A stretch of 64,000 nucleotides of DNA from NCBI GenBank assembly GCA_038277395.1, contig CM076192.1, positions 200,570,161 to 200,634,160 of the forward strand, read 5' to 3'. This DNA comes from Dryocosmus kuriphilus. Taxonomy: Eukaryota; Arthropoda; Insecta; Hymenoptera; Cynipidae. A model generated the notes under the pieces. The model was not told where the DNA came from and made no database searches. It saw only the letters and a list, made by a program, of their open reading frames with translations. How positions within the stretch are numbered: position 1 is the first letter of the stretch; each line of letters begins with the position of its first letter. The translations under genes were made by a program, and so were the position numbers. Below are positions 11,429-23,880 of the stretch, piece after piece.

Positions 11429-11589
11429 TGGGTATTGTGTACAATCCCAAAGGAGCCTATATAAGGGAGACAACATGCCAGGCAGACATCAGTTCTCGAC
11501 CAGCACACAAGGCGCTAACACCTCAAAACGTGCTTCGTCTGAAACAGCTAGGCGACAAAGTCGGAGAAAATCGTGGAGAGAGAGACTGA
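11428..11589 (+). CDS. Small ORF between the two capsid genes
   Basis: 53 codons from an ATG that overlaps the previous stop. It includes KALTPQNVLRLKQLGDKV. Short ORFs with an 'LTP.N...LK.LG' block often precede the major capsid gene in hymenopteran Polintons, so this may be a real virus-derived peptide. A competing frame (ATG at 11,475) encodes a very basic peptide. The TATA box at 11,458 lies inside it, which argues that promoter and ORF overlap or that one is fortuitous. Confidence 0.3.
   Translation: MGIVYNPKGAYIRETTCQADISSRPAHKALTPQNVLRLKQLGDKVGENRGERD
11458..11494 (+). promoter_or_regulatory. TATA box plus initiator before the major capsid gene
   Basis: TATATAAG at 11,458-11,465 and TCAGTT at 11,489-11,494, with the initiator A 33 nt downstream of the TATA T. 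Placed about 145 bp upstream of the capsid frame, where a late-gene promoter would be expected. Confidence 0.55.
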
Positions 11590-11635
11590 AACGTCCATTA
11601 AAAATATTTTTCATCTCAACTTGTTGCAAAAACAA

Positions 11636-12487
11636 ATATTGAACATTCAAGCACCAGTGAGATTTAGCGATTCAATCGCCAACTATGAGATTCATGCACA
11701 TTAACCTTGTGCCTCAGAATCATTCAACAACTGTGATGAAATTCGAATCGCTGTTCAGCATCAAGATTTGTGTATACTACCCAGCAAGAGTTCACTGCAC
11801 GTGTACGGAAGCCTGACTAGGGATGCTGATGTAGCCAGAAATGTTACTGCCATAAATTTCGTGAGTAATGCCACCTGCTATCTGTTTTATGAAATTCGCT
11901 ATGAACTCAATGGTATTGAGACTGATCGTTGTAAAAATGTCGGTCTCACAAGCACCATAGAAGGGTACATCTCTCTCACTTCTGGACAAGTTTATCTTAA
12001 GGAGAATGGAGGATGGTTATACATTCCAGAAGGTAAAGAACGTCTCGGCAATGTGGAGGGATACATTGATGTTACAATACCGCTCAGTATGATTCTAGGA
12101 TTTGCCGAAGACTTTCAAAAAATTGTTGTGAATGCAAAACAGGAACTTATTCAGACAAGATCACGCAGTGACTTAAACGCAATCGTTCAAAAGCGAGTAG
12201 ATCCTGGAAACGAAGAACAGTTTAGGATGACGATTCAAAAAGTGGAGTAGATGATACCATATGTGATGGCTTCAGATCAACAGAATATACAGCTGCTTAA
12301 CTTTATTGAAAAGGACCCCCTGATCCCTGTGAGCTTTCGCTCGTGGGAATTGTATGAACATCCTCTGCTTCCCACCGCCTGAAGACACATATGGACTGTG
12401 AAAACGTTAACACAATTAGAGGAACCACGTTACATTATCCTGGGTCTCCAGAGAGGCAGAAAGGAAAATTTTGTAGATATCTATAAG
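11636..12487 (+). pseudogene. Polinton major capsid protein, truncated
   Basis: A single frame begins ILNIQAPVRFSDSIANYEIH and continues through DEIRIAVQHQDLCILPSKS, YEIRYELNGIETDRCKNVG, GYIDVTIPLSMILGFAEDF and NAKQELIQTRSRSDLNAIV. It has TAA after HAH (11,702), TAG at 12,248 after IQKVE, and TGA near 12,380. The family is the double-jelly-roll hexon-like capsid of Polintons. It stops matching after GRKENFVDIYK, where the duplicated segment begins, so the C-terminal third is missing. The copy on - at 31.4-32.5 kb is clearly homologous and retains that third. Confidence 0.8.
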
Positions 12488-13916
12488 ACCGAGTTGTATC
12501 TTCAACCACAGTTTCATCCTGCTCTCCTTCTTGAGCATCGGCAGTCACGTAGGAATCGTTGTCATCATTATCATCATCCATCTGGTCTTTTCCTTTTCAG
12601 GTTCAACCTTCGTTGAGGTAGCAGACATTTCAACAAGTTTTTGCAGTGGCATCACGATTGGCTAAACGTTCCACTCATTATCTTTTTAGCGGCTTTTTAC
12701 CATTTTCAGCATTCGATGGTTTGCCTCGAATCGCCTCACTGGCCTTTGCGATTTGACGGACTGATAGAGGTGATCCCGGTATCAATCCTCCAGACGCAGC
12801 GTGCAAAGAACACTGTATTGCATATTCACGTAATCGTGAGGACGTAGAAGCGAGAAACTCTGCAGATCGTGTACTAGCCAGTAAAGCGTGGCAGCGGGTT
12901 TTTGCCAAAGACGCTAAATTGTTGAGAAAGCTGCAGAACTGGCAATAACTAACATATTAAATGTCAAAGCGAAACTCGGTATTGGAATAAAGAGGAAATC
13001 CAATACAGTGAAGAGGAAGCTTAGTTTAAAAAGAAGAGAAAAATTCGATTTAGAAGTGTGAATGCAGCTAAAGGCATGAATTATAGTAAGCAAATGTAGT
13101 CATCAAGTCTGCAATACAGGTGCAATGAAGCTGTGAGAGGTGTGGAGATAAGTGAAAAATCCACGTGTATGCCAACCCCTCAAAGTTAGGGTGTTTGCCT
13201 GATTCCATATTGCTGACTCAGTGCACTTGAGCACCACTGGTACGCAGTTCGTGTAGCAAACTCAAACGATGCTAGCGCAGCTAAACAACAGCTCGTAGAG
13301 GCTCAGCTTCTCAAAAGTCATGGGGGCATTGCCCTAGGAAAGGGGTTACGCCTGAAACCTCACGGGAAAAGGACTGAACTTCATATATAAGAGGACAGGG
13401 CCTTCGTCTAAGACCAGCATCAAGAAACTTGTAGTGAAGCTACCTCATCGTGCACTCACTGATGCCGATATTTTGAATATGCTAAAGCTATAAAAAATTC
13501 CACATTTCCTTGGAGTGACTATGCGTAATGAGCTACCAGTGTGGTCCCCGTCAAACTGAATCAGCTATTGTAAATCTTGATGACATCACGGTCCTTGTAC
13601 TCAACTGGGTAGCATATAGAAAGACGGTAATAGTGTTCTATACTTTGACAGTTTCGCTAATCTTCATCCAACATCTGATCTTGTTGATTAACTCGATGTT
13701 GGTGCAATAAAGTTTCAATCATGTAGGTATCAAGTCTATGACAGTGTTAACTGTGGACGTTGTTTTAAAATTTTTGTGTGACAGCTGCAGTAGAGACAAC
13801 ATACTTCTAAAAATAGTTATAATGAGCAGACTTAGGGCAGTATAGGGTAAACATTGCCTGACAATCATTTACTCATGCCATATAGGGACACTCTTTTTGG
13901 TCAGAGAGTTTCCCCC
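12488..13916 (+). repeat. Second, indel-rich copy of 9421-10,895
   Basis: From 'accgagttgtatcttcaacc' the sequence follows 9421-10,895 base for base, including the PLA2-like and protease relics, but with many single-base losses and a few gains (for example 'ttttacccatt' versus 'tttaccatt', 'gacttgatag' versus 'gactgatag'). Errors become denser towards the gap at 13,965. A true tandem duplication cannot be excluded, but the pattern looks like uncorrected long-read consensus at a contig edge. Confidence 0.85.
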
Positions 13917-13964
13917 CAAAAGGTTTCCGGAAAAATAAAGCAGAATTTTAAGATAAAAATTTAA

Positions 13965-14464
13965 NNNNNNNNNNNNNNNNNNNNNNNNNNNNNNNNNNNN
14001 NNNNNNNNNNNNNNNNNNNNNNNNNNNNNNNNNNNNNNNNNNNNNNNNNNNNNNNNNNNNNNNNNNNNNNNNNNNNNNNNNNNNNNNNNNNNNNNNNNNN
14101 NNNNNNNNNNNNNNNNNNNNNNNNNNNNNNNNNNNNNNNNNNNNNNNNNNNNNNNNNNNNNNNNNNNNNNNNNNNNNNNNNNNNNNNNNNNNNNNNNNNN
14201 NNNNNNNNNNNNNNNNNNNNNNNNNNNNNNNNNNNNNNNNNNNNNNNNNNNNNNNNNNNNNNNNNNNNNNNNNNNNNNNNNNNNNNNNNNNNNNNNNNNN
14301 NNNNNNNNNNNNNNNNNNNNNNNNNNNNNNNNNNNNNNNNNNNNNNNNNNNNNNNNNNNNNNNNNNNNNNNNNNNNNNNNNNNNNNNNNNNNNNNNNNNN
14401 NNNNNNNNNNNNNNNNNNNNNNNNNNNNNNNNNNNNNNNNNNNNNNNNNNNNNNNNNNNNNNNN
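13965..14464. other. Assembly gap, 500 N
   Basis: An unbroken run of exactly 500 N, a conventional placeholder length. Reading frames reported across it are meaningless. Confidence 0.99.
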
Positions 14465-15250
14465 TACATCAGTAAAAATCACATACTGTTGTTAAAAATA
14501 AATGTTTGAAGAAACACACAGCTTCAAACAAATAGAAATATCAAATTCAAGTATTTAATTATAAGACTTCTCGGTGGCCGGCAAAATAGGCTGTTTTTCA
14601 AAGAAAGCTTCAAATGAAAAGTAAAAACAGCAAGTGTTTTGTTTCTTCTGTATAAACTGAAGAAATTTCAAGACCAACACTTGGAATTTTAGAAAAATGC
14701 GCAATTTACCAAATATGAAAAATGTGCTTTTTGAGCATTAACAAATAATTCTGACTTCAAAAACTTTTTTGAAATTTATAACTTTATATTACGTTTCAAG
14801 TTTGAAAACTACTTAAAAGAATTTCAAACTTTTTAAATTTTGAAGATTTCAAATTGAAATATTTAATTTTTGACACAATAATTAAATTGTTAACCAAAAA
14901 TATTATAGTTAAATATGCAAAAACAGAATTAAGTTTCAAACAAAATCAATTGAATAAAAAACGAAGGAAAAAACTAGAAAGACGAATTTGCAACAAAATA
15001 GTTGAACTTCCGAGTTTTGCGCAAAAAACGTACCAGTTGAAATTTCAAGCAAAGTATCTGAATTTTTAATAAAAAAAGATAAAGTTATTAACAAAAAAAT
15101 GAGATATTGAAAAGCAGTTATATTCGCAAAAAAAAAAACAATCTTTAAGTAAGTTTTTCGACTAATTTAAAGTAAAATTTAACTAAGAAAATATCAATTT
15201 TGAACGAAATTGTAGATTTTTCAACTAAAAAAGATGACTGCTCAGACAGA
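14465..15250. repeat. AT-rich degenerate repeat, no gene seen
   Basis: Made of words such as 'ttgaaatttcaa', 'aaatagttgaa' and 'caaaaa'. A 71-codon Lys/Asn-rich ORF at 14,854-15,069 is composed of these words and is not called. Confidence 0.6.
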
Positions 15251-16389
15251 AATATTGAAATGGAAATTATCCAATCATTTGTTTATTTATATTCTCTACC
15301 TTTTACGGGTTTGTGAGTCTTCATGTAACCATATATTTATCATGCCGCATATAATTCAATTCCTTATTTCTACCTTAACATTATATACAAATTTTTCTTA
15401 ATCTCTAAACTTAAACTAAGCTCCTTCATTCGAGACCTCAGGCGTTCCGTTTCCTCTTACGACTGCCATTCTATTGATGGTACATAAATCCGAGACTCTA
15501 CTGACTCCACTGTCTTATTCTACTTCTAAAGGGATGCTTCTTCGCTATTCCCTATTTTGTGTGTCCTGCTCTTTCTCTCAACTCTTCCAGCTTTTTCATA
15601 CATTCCTCTCCCTGTTCATTTCCATTCATAATCTCTTTTACTCTCTCTTCTACTCTTCCCTTTCCCTTCATCTCCTGTACACCTCACTAACGCAGACCCC
15701 CATGATTCCTGCTCATATCCACATACTCTACAACGAGTCTCCTCCTCTTTTAACTAGTGCCTGCATGCTCTTACACCCTCTCCCATTCTAAATCCTATCA
15801 CTCTATTCCATTTACTCTCCTTTCTTAGCTTGTTCAGATATTCTGGCTCTCAGTCCAACTTGATCATACTGTACCAGCTATTGTACCTGAATTCCAAGAT
15901 TTTTTTCCATCCTTTCTCTCCGTGTCTCGCCAGAATATCGTTCTCTATTACTTGCCAGTCTCTACTCCACAAATTCACGCTCCATTCTCTCCTTCCTGCG
16001 TATCTATCTCCTTCCCATTTCGACCGTCCATGTTCCTCCTCCTGCCTTCGTCTTCTATCTCCCGTGCACACGCTGGTTCGATCTTACTTCCTTCTCCCTC
16101 CTTAGTTTTTCTTCAAAATTCCAAGCCCATTTTCGCTGCCTTAACACCATTTTTTAGAAGCCTATATCTTCCCTCAAAATATAGTCTGGTCATCTCCATG
16201 AGATCCACATGACCCATCTCAGAAATCTTTCATGCATGCTTTGCCCCCTTTTGTCTTCCTTCCATCCCCATACTTCCGTTCAATAAACTATCTCTGACCA
16301 CACTAATACATCGGTCATCCACATTCACATTTTACAAGCATCCTTGAACCTTTTCTTCCCTATGCCCCACACTTGGCCCATAACCTTAA

Positions 16390-17164
16390 TCACACATTCC
16401 ATACTCTTTCTCCCCGCAACTCGTTTCCTCCTGCAGCTTCAAACCAGAATCCTAAGTAAGAGAACTCTCCTACCATCTCCACTACTCCGCCATTCTTCTT
16501 CCATTCATAGTCTATTCTACACTTTCTCCTTCTAAAATATATCACCTTAGTTTTATTCACATTTTCTGTTAGATCTTTCTTTCGCACCAGACTTTCTTCT
16601 ATTGCTCTCCCCTTCAAGGCCTTGCAGAGCAACATTCTGTTGACTGAGTCAAAATCCGCTTTCAAGTGAACAAAAAGTGCGGCCAGTATTCGTTTCATCT
16701 GATCCAGGTTCCTGTTGACTAAATAGTTGAGCACGTAAATATCATCCATTGTCCGCATCCATTTCCCGAAACCCGCATGTTTGTGCAGCGTGCTCCCCCT
16801 CTCTTCCACCTGCCTTTCCAATCTTTTTCTGATCGCTTTGCAGCCCACTGACATGTGTCTGATGCCTCTATAGCCCTGCACCCTTTTTCCCTCTCCTTCC
16901 TTAAGTACTACCAACCCAGTTCTCACCCTGCCCCCACCATATTTCAGTACTTCGTTTCAAATGCCAGTCCCCTGTTGACTGGTTTCCTTTCAACCTTGAG
17001 ACAGTTTGATTTATTTTCTCCCTACTAATAGCGTTTCCTCTTTCCTCGCCCTCTGCATCTACCTTTCTTCCTTCTTCACGCACCCTATTTCTACACCTCC
17101 TAGTACTACCCTTAAGGATTCCATCCATTTCTTCAGCCCTATTTCTTCGTTTATTACCTTCCAT
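16390..17164 (-). pseudogene. LINE reverse transcriptase fragments
   Basis: The upstream part (17,164-16,901) has AISREKINQTVSRLKGNQST, the region just before the RT fingers. The next frame (16,926-16,390) has GLVVLKEGEGKRVQGYRGI, RKRLERQVEERGSTLHKHAGF, VHLKADFDSVNRMLLCKAL and, near the end, GEFSYLGFWFEAAGGNELRG. The Y.DD catalytic block is not present, lost between VNRMLLCKALKGRAIEESLV and ENVNKTKVIYF, so the copy is dead. Confidence 0.8.
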
Positions 17165-17761
17165 CCCCCTCTTTCCCTATTTATCGCTTCTCATTCCCTA
17201 CCTTCCCTCACCGCTTTCTCAACTTATTTCACGTACACTCTTTCTCCTTCTGCTTCCTTTTTTTAAAATTTTCTCGCACTCTCTGCTCTTACTGTTGTAG
17301 TCCCCCTTTCTCCATTTCTCCTCTCCTCCATTTTATTATGCATTCTTTAATACTTCCTTTACTCTGTCTGCACTCCTCATCCCGCTATTCTCTCTTACAT
17401 TTCTATCTTTCGCTTATTGGTCCTACCTCATCCCTTATCTTATCAATCATCTCTTTAAGTTTTTCTATCTCCTTATCTAGTCATTCCCCTTCCATTCTTC
17501 CTCAATCCTCGTTTCCCGTCTTTTCTTTAAATTCCCTTACCTTATCTTACGCCCTCCCCCCATTTTCAGTTTTATTTCCCCATTTTCTCCCGTTCTCCAT
17601 CTGCCGCGCTTTGGGCCCCTACAACTCAACGTGGCTATCACTGGAAAGTGTTTGGATCATATCTCATTTCCCACTTCCATTCTAACCATCAACACCTTGA
17701 TTCTTTCTTCTGCTAGAATGTAATCTATTACTGTGTCTCCTTTACCTGTAAACATCGCCTC

Positions 17762-18110
17762 TCACTCTTCATGGCCCCGTATATTGCCATTACAAAGGTA
17801 AGAACCGGCCTCCCTTGTCAGGTCTAGAAACGTTCTTCCCTCTCGGTCCGTTTCCCTGTGCTCTGAGTTTCTCATAAGTATCTCATTTTCTTCGTCCCAC
17901 AACTCATCCCCTTTTTTACCAGTCCATGCATTGAGATCCCCTCCTATTAACCCCAAAACCGCCGCCTTTTGCTCTGTCCATCCCCTTATCTCATTCCATT
18001 CTGGTGCTTCCCCCTTTCTGTTACCTCCTTTTCGGGCCCTTCCACTCGTTCTGGTCCATCCATGTTTCAGTCATGTAGATAGTAGATAGTAAATACTTCC
18101 TACTTTTGCG
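17762..18110 (-). pseudogene. LINE apurinic-type endonuclease fragment
   Basis: Contains GLIGGDLNAWTGKKGDEL followed by REGRTFLDLTREAGSYLCNG. GGDxNAxTG is the conserved Asp/Asn block of the APE-type nuclease that nicks target DNA. Stops and frame changes flank it. Confidence 0.75.
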
Positions 18111-18226
18111 CTTCTTGCCAGAATACTGTATCCTTGTTCTTTAATCCCGACACACTCCAAAATGCTACCTACCTTCACTTTTCTCTTTTTGTCTTTTCAT
18201 ACATTATTTAATTAATTAACAATTAA

Positions 18227-19512
18227 TTAACAAATCTCCTTCCCTTTAATTACTTTTCTGTATATTAACCCCCCCCCCATCGCCCCAGCTTCCTCATTAT
18301 TTATATCGTTTCTCCTACCCTTCTCCGTCATTTTTCTGCCTTCCTTCAGTTCTTCAACTTTCTCATCCCATATCCACACCTCTCCATTCACCCACATCCT
18401 ATCTTTTTCAGTCCTTACCCTGGCTCCTCTTTTCCTCTCAACCCATTCCCTGTGTCCTATCATCACATCCACTTCCTCCTTCTCTCCATCCACGTCATGT
18501 CTTCTTCTATTCTTCCTTCTTTTCCTTTTAGCGCCTTTTTTTTACCCATTACTTCATATTTTTCCTCCTTTATACCTAGTCTCACTAACAGTTGACCTTC
18601 TGCCCCTTCACTTCTCCCTATTCTATTTACCTTTTCCAACCTTAATTGTACTCCAATGTCTTTCAGCAGTTTCCTGACCTCCTTCTCTCCTGTTCCGCTG
18701 TCTGTTTTTATGCCTTTGACTATCACATTTGTTTCCTCTTGGCTCTTTCCTGTCCTTCCATTCTTCTTTCCTCATGTATCAGTCGCCTACTTAATCTCTC
18801 GTCAACCTCTTCCGATTGCTCACTATCCGATTCCTCTTCCCTTGTGCTCATTCCTCATTTACAGTTTGCTCACTCTCTCCTCTATCTGTTTCCTTTCCTT
18901 CTTCCTTTCTCCCTCGTTCTTCCTCTGCCTTTTTCTCTATACTTTCCAGTCTATTCCATACATTTTCTTTCTCCAATTCCCATCGTTTATTCCAGGCTTC
19001 CCATTTCTCTCTCACTTTCCTAACCTCCTCCCTGGCGACGTCTTGCTCTTTCCTCTGCATGCCTTCAAGCCTTCCATGTGTCTCTTCTTTAAATCCTTTA
19101 CGCTACGCTTCTATTTTGTGGAACATATCCCCATTCCCATTTTCCCTTCCTGATATTTTTCTTTTTTGTTTAGTTTTCTTACTCTCTTTATTGTTTACCA
19201 ATTTCTGATCCTCTTCTCTTTTCCTTTTATCGAACCCCAAGTTATCTCCCGCACTACTATTCGTGCCTCCCGACTGTTGACAATTTCTTAATAATCTACT
19301 TGATCTTTCACTACTTGACATGTCTGTGTTCAGAGTTCTGACATTTGTCGGCCTTCACCGCGTTTGTCCCGTGCGATGACTCTCTGTCTCTTTCCCCTCT
19401 TATAGGGCGTCACGAGTTCCTTCTCGACTTCGCTGTCTTGTCTGCTCTCACCGTCATCGCCTATTTCAGCCTGCCACCGCCCTCTGTTCAAACGGCTCCG
19501 CATTAACGCCAT
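18227..19512 (-). pseudogene. LINE ORF1 (RNA-binding protein) fragments
   Basis: Pieces begin MALMRSRLNRGRWQAEIGDD (19,512) and MSSSERSSRLLRNCQQ (19,321), then a coiled-coil-like Glu/Lys/Arg region (19,060-18,848, EEVRKVREKWEAWNKRWELE) and an RRM-like segment MIVKGIKTDSGTGEKEVRKL / LLKDIGVQLRLEKVNRIG (18,726-18,463). A homologous segment is at 48,281-48,553. Multiple frame breaks. Confidence 0.65.
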
Positions 19513-19899
19513 GCTACTACTCCTGACTCTACTTTACCTCTCGAGTAAGCGGCGATCCCTCTTCGTCTATCCCCTCACATCCCCTTGACCGAAAATTCTT
19601 TTTATCCTGTCTCGCCGGCTACAACCTTACCGCCTTAACCCCAAATCTTCACCCTCGATGTCATAACTTTCGCTTATTATCCTCCCGTGCCCTCGCCTTT
19701 CCTACGTTCTGATTAAAACCCCAAAACGACTTTCTTGCCAGCCTAACCTAAAATCACCATCCATTCACTTTTTTCTTTTCTCACATTCATTCAAACTTCT
19801 TGTTGCACCTCCCTCACTCACCCTTATTCATTCATCCGTCAATCTTTTACTAACCACACTTTCACCCTTCTCGATCAACTGGTCCCCTTTCTTTAGCAA

Positions 19900-22800
19900 A
19901 AAGTTATCACGCGAAAAAATACCGTACGTACACTATCGGCACTGGAAAAGGAAGCCGAAATTGATTTTATCCAAAAAAGAGTTTTCAGCAATATATAGTT
20001 GAATTGAGAACCGAAGAGAAGTAATTCTCAACAAAACAATTATATTTACACCCCAGAAAGATTAATTTTTACAAAAAAATTGATTTTCAGTCAATATATT
20101 TGAACTCACCGTAAAAAAAGAACATTTAAAACAGTAAATCAATTTCCGATCAAAAATAGTTATATTTTCAACAAGGAAAAGATCATTTTCAGCGGAGTGG
20201 TTTAATTTTTAACCGAAAAAGACAAACTTTTAACAAAATTATTTGAACGCTCAAACAAGAAAAATAATTTTCGTTCGAAAATATAATAACTTAATTTTCA
20301 GCCAAACGCGATGAATTCTCAACAAAATTTTTTATTCCTTAATAGCAAAAAAATGAATTCCCCAAAGCAAAAAGTGGTCGGAAATTCAATTTTTACATTT
20401 TTGGTAGAAAACATTCATTTTTTTGGTGCAAAATGTAAATAAATTATTAAAGTTTTTTATATGAATTGTTCATAAGTAAGCTAAATGAATATTCCATGTG
20501 ATAAATATTTAGTATAAAAAAACCTTGCAGATTGACATTAAGTTCACCTTTTTTCCATAATTTTATTTTTTTAAAGTAAACACTCAGATATTTGGGTTGA
20601 AATTTCAAATTTTAATTTTTTGTGGACAAGTCCGAAAGTCTACCTTTTTTAAATTCCTATCCTTTGATTGATAATACTTGAAATATTTTCGGTTAAAGAA
20701 TAATATTTTCTTGTTTAAATGTAACTATTTTCTTGTTTGCTTTGAGAATTAATACATTTAAATAGAAAATTCAACTATTTTGTTAAAAATTCGACTTCTT
20801 CTATTAAAAATTAAACTATTCAATTAACAGTTGTTTTTCTTTTGGTCCAAAATTCGACTATTTTATAATCAAAATTAATCTTTTTTGTTCAAAACTTAGC
20901 TTTCCTGTTCATGGTTGAATTTTCTTTATCTTCGGTTCAAAACTAAACTACTGCGTTTTGTTTATAGTGTTCATCTTTTTCAATTGAAGCTTCAACGATT
21001 TTGCTGCTCATTCATCACGGCGGTTTGAAAACTCAATTGTTAAATTCTTGGTTGAAAATGATTTTTTTTTTGTTTAAAAGTTCATCTGATGTATTAAAAA
21101 ATCGACTTTTTCAGTCAAAAATTAAAGTATTTCGTTGAAAACTAATCTTTTCTTGTTGAAAATATAAATATTTCTGATTGGAAACTCATTCATGTTTTAT
21201 TTAATTGTTATTTTGTATGAAGATTTCAAATATGTAAAGCCTTCAATTTCAAAAAATAAATAGTTAAATGTCAAAGTACAAGAGATTAACACTGAACCAA
21301 GAATGGAACAGCTAAGCTTTACAAAGAGCATGAATTTTAGATAAAAAATGGTTGAATTTTCAACAAACGAAAGTTAACTTTCTAGAAAAATGTTTCAATT
21401 TCGTATAAAAAAGTCACAGTTTCAAAGAAAGATATCTCCCTGATATTTCACAGGCAAATATCTTGTTCTAACAACTTTTAAAAGTTTATGGATTTTGATA
21501 ATTCACACTTACTTTTAAATACATTATTCTTTAAAAAATTTTTGTTCAGTCTTTGTTAACCACGTTAAATAGAAGTGAATAATGTAAGGTAAATAGGTTG
21601 TGTTAGTAATTCTTATCCTTCGGTTATGAAGCAATGACTCGGAAATACTTGACATTGGTGGAGTTGAATTTGTCTAATTACAAGCTTCGAAACACGTCCT
21701 CATATTATTTCAGTAAAGCTAAAAATGTGTTACACAATTGTGTCTGTTGATTAAACTTTTAGCTTTGGCACAAATATTCCAAACCTTTTTAGGATATTTC
21801 CAGGAGTTTCACGACATTTTAAAAAAATGTAATGAATAAGTTTAATTCAATTTATAACCAAAATATTCAGTTCTTTTAGAAAAACGTACAGGCTTCAATA
21901 ATTTGAGGTTGAGCTAAAGAATCCAGAATCCTTTTTTTACAATCTAATCGCAAAAAAGCAAAAGCATACTTCTGCAGTGGATTTGCGAAAGACGTTTATT
22001 TTTGGTCATTTTAGGTGATTGTCGTCACAAAGTTATATTTTTTATGCAAAATTGTAAAAAGTAATGAATCAAGCTTAATATAACATCGACCAAATATATA
22101 ACAAATTAATTTTTAAATAAAATAGGTGCATTTTCAACTATATCATTCAACTTTTAACCGAAAACGATGAATTCGCCAAAAAAATATAATAGTTGAAGTT
22201 TTAACGGAAAATTAAAAAACTTCAGCCAAATATGAAACAGCTAAATTTTGAACCAAAACTACTTGAATTTTCAACTACAAAAATATAACTTTCAACCAAA
22301 ATATTTGGATTTTTTATCAAAATATTTCAATTTTAAGCCAAGAATGATAAAGAGTTAACGACCAGAAATGTAAAAATTGAATGGAATTAACGTAATTTTT
22401 TAATTAAACCGTTTATTATTGACTTGAAAAAGACTAATTTTTAATCAAATATTTCAATTCCCCTGCTCAAGAAATATGCATTGACGGAAAATGGATTTTT
22501 AGCGAAACAGATGATCTCAACCAAAAAACATCATTTTTAAACAGTAGATGGTTTGTTAATAAAATTGTGGAATTTCCAAAATATAGTAAGTTTATAAATG
22601 GAACAACTAAATTTTGAAAAGGAGCATTAATTTTGAAACAATGGTTGAAATTTCAAACTACATATTTAAATTTTTTATAAACAATCACACTTTAAAGCAT
22701 AGCAATAGATTTATAATCATAAATTATTACATTCTTCATAACAAAGTACAATTTTTCAATGCAACAGTTTAATGTGTAACTGAAACAGACCATTTATTAG

Positions 22801-23200
22801 CAAACTAGTTCAATTTTCACACAAAAAAATATGAATAAAAAAAAGTGTATTTTTAGCAAAACAGTTGAATTTCCAAGCAAACACATGATTTTTATACCAG
22901 AAATATTTTGTTAAAAAACAGTAAGGCTAAATACGTACAAGGATCGTAACATATGGTGCATGTTTTAAAGTGAAATGCAAATCTGAATGGCATTTATGAA
23001 ACGCCCTTCAAAAAATCAGATATATAATATATTTAGCATAAAAAGTGACGGAGGGAAAGACATGTGAATTGTAAGTATTGTAACATATATGTTACATACA
23101 CGTGTACGAATTTACCGCAAACTGTCTAGATTTAAATACTTTTTTATAGAAAATGATAAAATATAATTGCCAACAATCTATTTGAAAAGAATTATTAAAG
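19900..23200. repeat. Degenerate low-complexity AT-rich repeat region
   Basis: Composed of variants of 'ttgaattttcaacaaaa' and its complement, in loose tandem order and switching orientation near 20.5-21.2 kb. A copy of the repeat core seen in the cassette arrays (the 'caggcttcaataatttgagg' block and following sequence) lies at about 21,893-22,030 in the minus orientation, without a recognisable cassette. No gene found. Confidence 0.6.
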
Positions 23201-23214
23201 GTATTTTTTGGGTA

Positions 23215-23381
23215 TGGGAGCTTCCATTAATTACGTAAGGGTTGGGGGGGAGGGTCAGTCAAATCTTACGACCATGTTAAAGTTACATGCATTTACTATA
23301 AAAAAAACCCTTACGAAGGGGGGGGGGGGGGGGGGTTTCAAATTCCAAATATCAATCTTACGTAATTAATGGAAGCGCCTG
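23215..23381. mobile_element. Short MITE-like inverted-repeat element
   Basis: Left GCTTCCATTAATTACGTAAG (23,219-23,238) is the exact complement of sequence at 23,358-23,377. The ~165-bp interior has a G-rich run near the left end and 18 consecutive G at 23,318-23,335. No coding capacity; the family is not recognised with certainty. Confidence 0.7.
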
Positions 23382-23880
23382 AAGCACATAATTGCTCAGT
23401 AGGACGAAAAACGTAGAACGATTGTAATATATGATGTAATTGTTTCAGGGCGAAATAAATTTTGTCGGAACATATGTAAGGTTTTCCAAAAAATTAGAGA
23501 AATAATATATTTTTATAGAAAAGGACAGAACCAAAGATATTTGAAGTGAAATTTCAGTAAGATACTGTGGTATACATGTATAGATTTAAAGCAAGAAGTC
23601 TGGATTTAACTATTTTTTAAAAAAAAATCGTAAAGATAATTGACAACGAATTATGTTATATGAAATAATAAAACTTTTTTTTTGTCAAGCGCATAATTTT
23701 GCAGCAAGACGAAACACGTGTAGTGCTAGTAACATATGGCGCAGTTGCTTGCTTTGAGGTGAAATACAAATCTGAGTGGAATGTATGCTTTCCGGAAAAA
23801 AAATTTTTGAGCACAGTCAAGACATGGATGTGAGGTATTTAAAGATATGATCGATTTGGTATTATACAAATTCTACTTAC

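Larger units (their letters stand above)
15250..19520 (-). mobile_element. Degenerate non-LTR retrotransposon (LINE)
   Basis: A strongly purine-rich minus strand carries, in order, ORF1 (19,321-18,227), an endonuclease fragment (about 18,100-17,762) and reverse-transcriptase fragments (17,164-16,390), followed by a 3' part to about 15,250. The order and composition are those of a full-length LINE copy broken by many frameshifts. Plus-strand ORFs here (Ser/Phe/Pro-rich) are antisense shadows. Confidence 0.85.

Noticed and set aside
13948..14482. ORFs of about 173 codons across the N run
   Set aside because: Consist of unknown residues in an assembly gap.
15474..19208. Long Ser/Phe/Pro-rich plus-strand ORFs
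   Set aside because: Antisense shadows of the purine-rich minus-strand LINE.
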